The notes under the pieces were generated by a model. It was not told where the DNA came from and made no database searches. It saw only the letters and a list, made by a program, of their open reading frames with translations. A DNA stretch of 64,000 bases from Dorea longicatena (GTDB lineage Bacteria > Bacillota > Clostridia > Lachnospirales > Lachnospiraceae). Positions 25,016 to 33,492 of the stretch are shown piece after piece; within the stretch, counting starts at the first letter, position 1, and each line of letters starts with the position of its first letter. Location: positions 945,001 through 1,009,000 of the forward strand of contig NZ_CP102280.1 in assembly GCF_025150085.1 (NCBI RefSeq), read 5' to 3'. The position numbers and the translations under genes are program-made.

Positions 25016-27313
25016 ATGAAAAGGATAATGACGGTAATGCTGGCTGTCATATATATTACGACAGGTACAATCAGCGTTATGGCAGGAGAACCGGAGAATA
25101 ACGACGCTCAAAAAAAGGAATCTGTCTCTGATTCAGTGAAAGTGCAGACGAGTGAGAATACAGATGAGGACAGGCCGAAAGAAAATAGTTGGAGATATTC
25201 GAATGGTGAATTAATACCACAAGAAGATGATGCGACAAGTAATGCAAGGGCTGTTACAAATGCATGGAAAAAGGTCAATGGACAATTTGTTAACAGTCTT
25301 GGAAAACCAATCCCTGGTGCAAAGAAAAAAGGAATGGATATAAGTGAATATCAGGGAACTATTAACTGGGATACGGTAAAAAACAGATCGGATATTGATT
25401 TCGTTATTATCCGCTGCAGTTATGGTTCAGGCTATAAAGATCGTAAATGGGAGTACAATGTAAAAGAATGTGAACGATTGGGAATTCCTTATGGGGTATA
25501 CATATATTCTACAGCAACAACGGTTTCGGCAGTAGAGAAAGAGGCTGAAAATGTTAAGAAAATGTTGGAAGGACACCAGCCGACATACCCCGTTTATTTT
25601 GACATGGAAGAGAATTCGGTTCTGAATCTTGGCAGTTCAACAATTGGAAAATTGGCAAATACATTTTGTTCTAAGATATCTGGGGCTGGATATAAAGTTG
25701 GAATTTATGCGAGCCTGTATTGGTGGAATAGTATATTGACAGATCGGGTATTTAAGAATGAGTCCTGGTCTAAATGGGTTGCGCAGTATAGTGCATCTTG
25801 TCAGTATCAGTCAAAGTATGATATGTGGCAGTGTACGTCTTCGGGAAAAGTAAATGGTGTTAGTACCAATGTAGATATTAACTTCTGGATGTCAGATGAA
25901 CCGGTGATAAATCAAGATGCAGATCGGGTAATGGTTTCCGATGAGAATATCATTACATATACGTCGCATATGCAAAGTTATGGCTGGCAGGAGCCTGTAA
26001 ATAACGGTTATCAGACAGGAAAGCCGGGTTATGGAAAAAGACTAGAAGCGTTTAAAATAAATGTCGGGGGCGGATATGGAGATCTAGGAGTAAGATATCA
26101 GGCATGTATACAGGATGAAGGCTGGAAGCCACTGGCAGAAACAGGGCAGCTCGCAGGAACAGAAGGAAAAAGCAAGTATATTCAGGCTGTGAAAATTAGT
26201 TTAACAGGAAGTCAGGCCGAGAATTATGATATATACTATCGTGTATATAGTCAGAACTTTGGCTGGCTGGGATGGACATCCAATGGACAGCCGGCTGGAA
26301 GCCAGGGATATGAAAAACGAATTGAGGCATTACAAATTGCTGTCTTACCAAAAGGAGCAACGATACCCGGAACAACAGATAATTCGTATAAGACTACAGG
26401 AAAGAAAGTAGAATATAGAACATACGTAGAAAAACAAGGATGGAAGAAATACAGTGCGGATGGTGAACAGAGCGGTACAATTGGTCAGGCAAGAGCGGTT
26501 CAGGGATTAGCTGTCAGAGTAAATGATACACAATATAGTGGAAATATAGTATATGATACGTATATGCAAAGTTATGGCTGGATGGGAGAAAAAGCCAATA
26601 ATACAGCAGCAGGTATATTAAATGGCGGAAAGAGAATGGAAGCTATAAAGCTGCATCTCACAGGAGAACTTGCGGAAAAGTATGATATTTACTACAGAGT
26701 GCATACACAGACATTTGGCTGGCTTGACTGGGCGAAAAACGGAGAACCATCCGGAACAAAAGATTATGCAAAACGAATCGAGGCGGTTCAGGTTAAAGTG
26801 GTTCCAAAGGGAAATCCTGCTCCGGGAGCAACATCTATAGCTTTTAAGGAAGCAAAAATAGCTTACAAAACGCATGTACAGACCTATGGATGGATGAGTA
26901 AGGTACATGATGGTGAGACGGCCGGAACAAGTGGAAAAGCCAAGAGGATGGAAGCACTGAATATAGCAATGGTAGATTCCAGTTATAATAAGGAAATTTC
27001 ATATAGAACGCATGTACAGACCTACGGATGGCAAAAGTGGGTTAATGGCGGAAAAAACAGCGGAACAGAGGGAAAAGCTAAGAGACTTGAAGCAATACAG
27101 ATTGAATTGAAAGATTCGCTGGCAGATCAGTATGATATATATTACCGGGTGCATGCGCAGACGTATGGCTGGCTTGGCTGGGCAAAGAACGGAGAAAAGG
27201 CCGGAACGGAAGGTCTTGCGAAAAGATTGGAAGCTATTCAGATCGTACTGGTGGAAAAAGGTGGAGCAGCACCTGGAAGTACTAATAAATTTTTTATAAA
27301 AAAAGATAAATAG
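25016..27313 (+). CDS. Secreted GH25 lysozyme with nine ChW repeats
   Basis: 765 residues from the ATG at 25016, preceded by a G-rich ribosome site. A signal peptide ends near 'VMAGE' (~25); a polar Glu/Asp/Lys linker follows. The GH25 catalytic domain spans ~103-290: 'GMDISEYQG' (Asp ~108), 'IRCSYGSGYKD', and the catalytic 'DMEE' at ~196-199, ending in 'VDINFW'. Family role: N-acetylmuramidase cutting peptidoglycan. From ~305 to the end come nine ChW repeats (~40 residues, 'GW', then 'G-T-G-AKR-EA-I'). They form three triads, and every third copy has 'YDIYYRVHxQ..GWL.WAKNGE...GT'. ChW repeats are thought to bind the cell surface. The last repeat shares a near-identical 119-bp DNA tract with the next gene. 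Confidence 0.93.
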   Translation: MKRIMTVMLAVIYITTGTISVMAGEPENNDAQKKESVSDSVKVQTSENTDEDRPKENSWRYSNGELIPQEDDATSNARAVTNAWKKVNGQFVNSLGKPIPGAKKKGMDISEYQGTINWDTVKNRSDIDFVIIRCSYGSGYKDRKWEYNVKECERLGIPYGVYIYSTATTVSAVEKEAENVKKMLEGHQPTYPVYFDMEENSVLNLGSSTIGKLANTFCSKISGAGYKVGIYASLYWWNSILTDRVFKNESWSKWVAQYSASCQYQSKYDMWQCTSSGKVNGVSTNVDINFWMSDEPVINQDADRVMVSDENIITYTSHMQSYGWQEPVNNGYQTGKPGYGKRLEAFKINVGGGYGDLGVRYQACIQDEGWKPLAETGQLAGTEGKSKYIQAVKISLTGSQAENYDIYYRVYSQNFGWLGWTSNGQPAGSQGYEKRIEALQIAVLPKGATIPGTTDNSYKTTGKKVEYRTYVEKQGWKKYSADGEQSGTIGQARAVQGLAVRVNDTQYSGNIVYDTYMQSYGWMGEKANNTAAGILNGGKRMEAIKLHLTGELAEKYDIYYRVHTQTFGWLDWAKNGEPSGTKDYAKRIEAVQVKVVPKGNPAPGATSIAFKEAKIAYKTHVQTYGWMSKVHDGETAGTSGKAKRMEALNIAMVDSSYNKEISYRTHVQTYGWQKWVNGGKNSGTEGKAKRLEAIQIELKDSLADQYDIYYRVHAQTYGWLGWAKNGEKAGTEGLAKRLEAIQIVLVEKGGAAPGSTNKFFIKKDK
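27164..27282 (+). repeat. 119-bp near-identical repeat, copy A (last ChW of lysozyme)
   Basis: Differs from 30636-30754 at one base only (A versus G in the codon after 'GGAAGCT'), far closer than the other ChW copies. This suggests recent gene conversion or duplication between the two genes. Confidence 0.9.
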
Positions 27314-27422
27314 AAAGAGCGGATGAGAAAAAGGAGGATAGGAAACAGGTTCGCTTTTGGCTGCCGGAAAAAGCAGCTTGAAATGAAAAAATGGAGGAGG
27401 AAAGTGTTAGTAGGAATAGCAC

Positions 27423-30400
27423 ATGAGGAAAAGAATGAAAAAGAAATTTGCTGCAATATGTATTTCGTTGGCAATAACACTAACAGGACCGGGAATGTCG
27501 ATGGTTACCATGACGTATGCTGACGAAATTACGAAAGAAAATCAACAAGATCAGGAAATATCTAATGATCAGAATAATACGAAAGACGGGGAAAACAGTA
27601 ATACAAATGACGGAAAAGAGACAGAGAATGATTTAATACAGGGAAATGATTCTGACAGTTCACAGGAAAAAGCGGAAGAAAACATTACGGAAGAAGAGAG
27701 TAAAGAAGATAACATGGAGGCTCAGCAGGAAGAACCTTCAGAAGAAACAGATTCAGAAGAAGCGGTTACACAAAGAAAAGTATTAAATATTAATGATGGC
27801 TGGAACTTTTCAACGAATGATACATCTACTGCAGGCTGGAATTTCCCGTCGGGAGCAGGAAACGGAGTAGTGAATCTGCCTCATTCTTGGGAATATGTTC
27901 ATCCGAGGCAGTCATATATTCCACAAATGAATTCAAAGACTGTTACATATGAGAAGACAGTTAATATTTCAGAAATAAAAAATAAAAATCTTTTTATTAA
28001 ATTCTATGGTGCGGCAAGAAATACGGAAGTATTTATAGACGGAGAGAAAGTAGGTACGCATGTTGGAGGATATTCGGCTTTTGTTTTTGATATTACCAAT
28101 TATGTACAAGGTAAGGATGAAATAACAATTAAGGCGAATGTTACTAATATTGATACGGTTTCAATACCAATTAATGTAGATTATACACAGTGGGGTGGAA
28201 TTTACAGAGATGTTGAATTGATTTCAACAGATGACCAGTATATTTCATTAGAAGATTATGGCAATAAGGGAATCTATATAGATTCCAATGTAAATGGAAC
28301 AACTGCTGATGTAAATGTGAAAAATGAGATATCTAATAAAAGTAATGACGATAAAGAATTAAAAATCGTAACAGATATTTATGATGCAGATGGCAATAAA
28401 GTTACTGGAACAGAGCAGAAAGTAACAGCTAAGGCCAATAAAAATGTTCAGCCATATAGTACAAAATGTCAAATTGATAATGTTCATTTATGGAATGGAA
28501 CAAAAGATCCATATTTATATACAGCAAATGTAACAGTATATAATGAAAATGATGAAGTACTTGATACGGTTTCGGATAATTTCGGAGTCAGAACATATGA
28601 GATAAAAAATGGAAAATTTTATTTGAATGGACAGGAGTATGAGATTCATGGAGTCGGTATGCATCAGGACAGAGAAGGATATGGAAATGCTGTGCCGGAT
28701 GATTTGAAGGTACAGGATATGAATCTGATGCAGGAGATGGGAGTTAATGCAATTAGAACATCGCATTATCCTCATTCACAATCAACATACAATTTAGCAG
28801 ACGAGAGAGGTATGTTGGTTTATTGTGAAATACCGTATTATTTGTTGTTGTCAAATGCGGAATCTTATAAAACATCTATAAAAGAAGAGTTAAAAGAGAT
28901 GATTCGTCAGGGCTATAATCATCCGTCGATTATGATGTGGGGAATCGAAAATGAGGTTTATCAGCCGGCATCTGCAGCTGCATTTGGAAAAGATTTTCAG
29001 ATAAACGAAAATACATTAGTATCCTTCAATTCATCAGTTGCAAAGCTGGCTCAAAAAGAAGATACAACGAGATATATAGTTCAGGCTCAGATAGACAGTA
29101 GTAATGCAAATAAGGTATGTGCTAAATGGTCTAAAAATGGCAATGTAGACTATACCGGAGTGAATTTATATGTGGGATTTAAGTCATCTGTTTCCAGTGC
29201 AGATGATGAAGGAAGAAAAGAGATCACAGATACTCTGAATAGAAAACTAAATGAATATAAGCAGACGTACAATGCCTCTTCTATGATGATTACAGAGTAT
29301 GGTGCAGGAGCTAATATAAATCAACACGCAACGATGGATGAAAATTTTTCATGGTCTTCTGATGATGCATCGAAAGATAAACATTACGAGGAATATCAGG
29401 CGTTTGTATTAGAGACATATTATTCATTGATTCAAAAGCGAAAAGATATACCGGTAAGCTTCGTATGGAATATGTTTGACTTCTCCTGCTATAGAAATGA
29501 AGGAGGAATCCCGAGAAGAAATACAAAGGGATTAGTTTGTTATGATCATACGACAAAAAAAGATGCATTCTATTTCTATAAAGCAAATTGGAATCAACAA
29601 GATAAATTTGTATATTTAACAAGCAAAAGGTATACGGAAAGGGATACAAAATATCAGCAGATAAAAGTATATTCCAATTGTGAAGGCGTGGAATTGTTTG
29701 TAAATGGACAGTCTGTTGGAAAAGGAAGAAAACAGCAGTCAGGTGTATTTGTATGGGATGACGTAAAGCTGGATGATATGAATACAATAAAAGCAGTGGG
29801 AACGTCCGATGGACAGACATATTCGGATGAAGTATCTGGAATTAAAGCAGAAAATAAAAATAGTGCTACAAGTATAAAATATCAGACACATATACAGAGT
29901 ATCGGTTGGCAGGAAGCAAAGAAAGACGGACAGACATCAGGAACGATAGGAAAAGGCCTGAGAATGGAGGCTTTAAAGGTAAAACTTCAAAATAAAAAAT
30001 ACGGAGGAAATATCGAATATCGTACACATATTGCCCAGAAAGGCTGGCAGGACTGGAAAAAGAATGGACAGACGGCCGGAACGACAGGGGAAAAACTGGC
30101 GATGGAAGCCGTAAGGTTGAAGTTGACGGGGGAACTTGCGGAGCATTATGATATATATTATAGAGTTCATTCACAATCTTATGGTTGGTTAGGCTGGGCA
30201 AAAAATGGAGAAATAGCCGGAACAGCAGGCCTCGCAAAAAGAATGGAAGCTATTCAGATTAAGTTAGTAGAAAAAGGAGGAAAAGCTCCGGGAACAAGTG
30301 AAAAACATTATGTGTCTAATCAGGGAGTATTTTATCAGTCACATGTACAGACCTATGGCTGGCAGACTTGGAAACAAAATGGAGAAACAAGCGGAACCAG

Positions 30401-30779
30401 CGGACAGGCAAAACGTCTGGAAGCAATAAAAATTAAGCTGCAGAAAATGAAGGTATCTGGAAACATTGAATATCAGTCACATGTACAGACGTATGGATGG
30501 GAAAAGAGCTGGAAAAAGAATGGACAATTAAGCGGAACCAGTGGTAAAGCAAAACGTCTGGAAGCAGTGAAGATACGTTTGACTGGAGAAATGAAAAACA
30601 AATATGATGTATATTACAGAGTTCACGCACAAAGTTATGGCTGGCTTGGCTGGGCAAAGAACGGAGAAAAGGCCGGAACGGAAGGTCTTGCGAAAAGATT
30701 GGAAGCTGTTCAGATCGTACTGGTGGAAAAAGGTGGAGCAGCACCTGGAAGTACAGAAAAAACATTTATAAAGAAGTAA
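27423..30779 (+). CDS. Secreted GH2 glycoside hydrolase with six ChW repeats
   Basis: 1118 residues; an ATG 12 bases on (27435) is an equally good start. Signal peptide to about residue 35, then an acidic low-complexity linker (~38-115, rich in Glu, Gln, Asn, Asp). GH2 follows: jelly-roll sugar-binding domain (~120-270, 'YGAARNTEVFIDGEKVG'), an immunoglobulin-like domain, and a TIM barrel with acid/base Glu511 in 'WGIENEVYQ' and nucleophile Glu625 in 'ITEYGAG'. Family activities include beta-galactosidase, beta-glucuronidase and beta-mannosidase; I cannot choose. The C-terminus has six ChW repeats in two triads. It may trim host or bacterial glycans while attached to the wall. Confidence 0.93.
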   Translation: MRKRMKKKFAAICISLAITLTGPGMSMVTMTYADEITKENQQDQEISNDQNNTKDGENSNTNDGKETENDLIQGNDSDSSQEKAEENITEEESKEDNMEAQQEEPSEETDSEEAVTQRKVLNINDGWNFSTNDTSTAGWNFPSGAGNGVVNLPHSWEYVHPRQSYIPQMNSKTVTYEKTVNISEIKNKNLFIKFYGAARNTEVFIDGEKVGTHVGGYSAFVFDITNYVQGKDEITIKANVTNIDTVSIPINVDYTQWGGIYRDVELISTDDQYISLEDYGNKGIYIDSNVNGTTADVNVKNEISNKSNDDKELKIVTDIYDADGNKVTGTEQKVTAKANKNVQPYSTKCQIDNVHLWNGTKDPYLYTANVTVYNENDEVLDTVSDNFGVRTYEIKNGKFYLNGQEYEIHGVGMHQDREGYGNAVPDDLKVQDMNLMQEMGVNAIRTSHYPHSQSTYNLADERGMLVYCEIPYYLLLSNAESYKTSIKEELKEMIRQGYNHPSIMMWGIENEVYQPASAAAFGKDFQINENTLVSFNSSVAKLAQKEDTTRYIVQAQIDSSNANKVCAKWSKNGNVDYTGVNLYVGFKSSVSSADDEGRKEITDTLNRKLNEYKQTYNASSMMITEYGAGANINQHATMDENFSWSSDDASKDKHYEEYQAFVLETYYSLIQKRKDIPVSFVWNMFDFSCYRNEGGIPRRNTKGLVCYDHTTKKDAFYFYKANWNQQDKFVYLTSKRYTERDTKYQQIKVYSNCEGVELFVNGQSVGKGRKQQSGVFVWDDVKLDDMNTIKAVGTSDGQTYSDEVSGIKAENKNSATSIKYQTHIQSIGWQEAKKDGQTSGTIGKGLRMEALKVKLQNKKYGGNIEYRTHIAQKGWQDWKKNGQTAGTTGEKLAMEAVRLKLTGELAEHYDIYYRVHSQSYGWLGWAKNGEIAGTAGLAKRMEAIQIKLVEKGGKAPGTSEKHYVSNQGVFYQSHVQTYGWQTWKQNGETSGTSGQAKRLEAIKIKLQKMKVSGNIEYQSHVQTYGWEKSWKKNGQLSGTSGKAKRLEAVKIRLTGEMKNKYDVYYRVHAQSYGWLGWAKNGEKAGTEGLAKRLEAVQIVLVEKGGAAPGSTEKTFIKK
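30636..30754 (+). repeat. 119-bp near-identical repeat, copy B (last ChW of GH2 protein)
   Basis: Matches 27164-27282 with a single mismatch; see copy A. Confidence 0.9.
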
Positions 30780-30804
30780 GATAGAGAGCTTTAGTATATG
30801 AAAG

Positions 30805-30852
30805 AAAAGTCATTTGAAGTATGAAGTATCCATATTTCAAATGACTTTTTCT
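30805..30852 (+). terminator. Terminator after the GH2 gene
   Basis: AAAAGTCATTTGAA (30805-30818) pairs with TTCAAATGACTTTTT (30837-30851). Confidence 0.88.
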
Positions 30853-30886
30853 GTTGCAATAAAGGATTTCGCTTGTTATGGAACTG

Positions 30887-30895
30887 TGTTATAAT
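30887..30895 (+). promoter_or_regulatory. Extended -10 promoter of the glucosaminidase gene
   Basis: TG-T-TATAAT at 30887-30895, 32 bases before the TTG start; no clear -35, as is usual with extended -10 promoters. Confidence 0.55.
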
Positions 30896-30926
30896 TAGGA
30901 AAAATGAAGAAAGGGAGGAAGAAAAT

Positions 30927-33464
30927 TTGAAAAGTAAAAAAAGATTCATTGCCTGCATATGTATTATGAGTATGATACTTTCCGGAATAAGTGTATCTGC
31001 AGCCAATGATGCGGCTACTGAAGAAGGACAATCGATGGAAAGTAGTCAGACGGATCAGAACCAGCAACAGATGAATGACGAAGCTGATCAGGAAATAAAC
31101 CAGGAAATAGATGGAACACAGGAACAAAGTGAATTAACAGAGAATCCTGATACACCCGAAAATACCACAGGTGAAAGAACCGTTGTAAGTGTAGATGGAA
31201 ACGGAAATGTATTCGATGTTGAAGAAGAAACGGATGGAGTAGTAAAAGAAGATTTATCTAATAAGGCAAGAGCTGCGGCAACCTATATTGTAAATTTCCG
31301 GGCGAATGCAGCAGGTGCTTCGGTTGGAAATAATACTACAGAATACAAAGAATACAGTACGAACGCCGCAGGTTACTGCTATGGTGGAGCGGGAGCTGAT
31401 GCAGCATATCTGGGCACTGAAAACGGAAAAGTGAAATTTATGCAAAGTGGTGTTGTAGGATTAGTAGACCAGTCCAAAGTTCAGGTTGTTAATTTGAATT
31501 CAGCAAAAAGTTATAGCAACTATTATGCAGATGGTTCTTCTATTATCCATAGAATCTGTATGGATATGACGACACCGGGTTATGGCGGATCAGTTAATGT
31601 GGGACCACAACAGTCTTATATGAAGACGGGGACCACATATTACAGCTATGACGGACATTATTTTTATACTAATTACGTGACAATGTTATCTGATTACAAG
31701 AGTAACACAAGAAAAAATTCTATTAACCCCAATAACCCGTATTATAATTATTATCAATATCTTCCGCTGCGTGGAAAGTCATCGTATTCTGCAAATGAAC
31801 TTTCTACAATTATTAATAAACATGCTCAGAGCAGCTCAAAAATGTATAATAAAGGGGCGGCATTTGTAAATAATCAAAATTCATATGGAGTAAATGCATT
31901 GCTCATGACAGGTGTAGGTGCGTTGGAAAGTGCTTGGGGAACAAGCAGTATTGCAAAGCAAAAAAATAATTTGTTTGGACTGAATGCAGTCGATACATCG
32001 CCTGGCCAGAGTGCGAATACATTTTCAAGTGTGGATGTATGCATAAAAGATTTTGCAGAAACTTATATGTCAAAACAATATTTAAGAGCCGGATGGGCTT
32101 ATTATCACGGAGGCTTTTTAGGAGATAAAGCGAGTGGTATTAATGTAAGCTACGCATCAGATCCTTATTGGGGTGAAAAAATCGCCGCTCTTGCATGGAA
32201 GATGGACAGTGAGGGAGGAAAGAAAGATCAAAATAAATATTCGATAGGTATTAAGGATGTTGTATCAACAGCACATACAACATTAAATGTACGAAAAGAA
32301 GCAAGTACTTCTGCTACAAGTCTGTATAATACGGGAACGTCCTCCAATTATGCATTCCTGATATTGGGAGAATCTGGAGATTTTTATAAAGTGCAGAGCG
32401 ATCCGGTGTTAAAAGCGAACAGAGAAGGAATTGAAAGTACTTCCGGAAAATATAATTCATCTTCTATGTATGCTTATGCAAGTAAGCAATATATTAAAAA
32501 GATTAATACAGGTACCTCTGGATCAAATGGAGGAAACACAGTACCAGACACTAAGGAAACAGGAGTAATTTACAGCACACATGTACAGTCAGATGGCTGG
32601 CAGGCGGCTAAAGCCAATGGTGAAATATCTGGAACAACAGGTGAAGCAAAACGATTAGAAGCGATAAAGATTCAGCTTTCTAATATTGGTGATACCGGTT
32701 CGGTACAATACAGTACACATGTGCAGTCAAATGGCTGGAAAAACTGGGTATCGGATGGTGCGATCGGTGGAACGACGGGCGAAGCAAAACGCATGGAGGC
32801 AATACGTATCCGTCTGACGGGTGAAGCAGCAAATCATTATGATATTTACTATCGTGTACATACGCAGACATATGGCTGGCTTGACTGGGCAAAAAATGGA
32901 GAAATTGCGGGTACAACAGATGGTGCAAGACGAATGGAGGCAATACAGATAAAATTGGTTTCAAAAGGAAGTCCGGCACCTGGCAGTACAGTACAGGCAT
33001 ATGTACAACCATTAACACAGTACTCGGCACATGTGCAAACAGATGGCTGGAAAGAAAGTGTATATGGAGGTGGTTATGCCGGGACGACAGGCGAAGCAAA
33101 ACGTATGGAAGCTTTCGGAATGAAATTGACAGATCAGAAATACTCAGGTGGAATTAAGTATCAGGCACATGTTCAAAGTAGTGGCTGGCAAGGCTGGAAA
33201 ACGAATAATGCAGTAGCAGGTACGGTTGGTGCTGCAAAAAGAATGGAAGCCATAAGAATTGAACTTACAGGAAAAATGGCTCAAATGTATGACGTATATT
33301 ATCGTGTACATGCGGAAACATATGGCTGGCTCGACTGGGCAAAAAATGGAGAGATAGCAGGAACAACAGGATGTGCAAAACGATTAGAATGTATACAGGT
33401 TGTTCTGGTAAAAAAAGGTGCGGCGGCACCAGGTAATACTCAAAAAACGCATGTGATCAAATAA
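30927..33464 (+). CDS. Secreted N-acetylglucosaminidase with SH3-like domain and six ChW repeats
   Basis: 845 residues from the TTG at 30927; GGGAGG lies 8 bases upstream and the signal peptide begins exactly there (MKSKKRF, then a hydrophobic stretch to 'VSAA'). Residues ~30-100 are an acidic linker. A beta-rich region comes next, then the glucosaminidase (PF01832-type) domain with catalytic Glu334 in 'GALESAWG' and the 'KNNLFGLNA' block. An SH3-like segment starts at 'TTLNVRKEAS'. Six ChW repeats in two triads end the protein. It would cleave peptidoglycan glycan strands. It is followed 28 bp later by the transpeptidase gene, so the two are probably one operon. Confidence 0.92.
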   Translation: MKSKKRFIACICIMSMILSGISVSAANDAATEEGQSMESSQTDQNQQQMNDEADQEINQEIDGTQEQSELTENPDTPENTTGERTVVSVDGNGNVFDVEEETDGVVKEDLSNKARAAATYIVNFRANAAGASVGNNTTEYKEYSTNAAGYCYGGAGADAAYLGTENGKVKFMQSGVVGLVDQSKVQVVNLNSAKSYSNYYADGSSIIHRICMDMTTPGYGGSVNVGPQQSYMKTGTTYYSYDGHYFYTNYVTMLSDYKSNTRKNSINPNNPYYNYYQYLPLRGKSSYSANELSTIINKHAQSSSKMYNKGAAFVNNQNSYGVNALLMTGVGALESAWGTSSIAKQKNNLFGLNAVDTSPGQSANTFSSVDVCIKDFAETYMSKQYLRAGWAYYHGGFLGDKASGINVSYASDPYWGEKIAALAWKMDSEGGKKDQNKYSIGIKDVVSTAHTTLNVRKEASTSATSLYNTGTSSNYAFLILGESGDFYKVQSDPVLKANREGIESTSGKYNSSSMYAYASKQYIKKINTGTSGSNGGNTVPDTKETGVIYSTHVQSDGWQAAKANGEISGTTGEAKRLEAIKIQLSNIGDTGSVQYSTHVQSNGWKNWVSDGAIGGTTGEAKRMEAIRIRLTGEAANHYDIYYRVHTQTYGWLDWAKNGEIAGTTDGARRMEAIQIKLVSKGSPAPGSTVQAYVQPLTQYSAHVQTDGWKESVYGGGYAGTTGEAKRMEAFGMKLTDQKYSGGIKYQAHVQSSGWQGWKTNNAVAGTVGAAKRMEAIRIELTGKMAQMYDVYYRVHAETYGWLDWAKNGEIAGTTGCAKRLECIQVVLVKKGAAAPGNTQKTHVIK

Positions 33465-33492
33465 AGTCATATTATGAAAAGGAGGCAGGATC

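Noticed and set aside
27323..27523. Small plus-strand frame between the lysozyme and GH2 genes
   Set aside because: Overlaps the GH2 signal peptide in another frame and lacks a plausible product.
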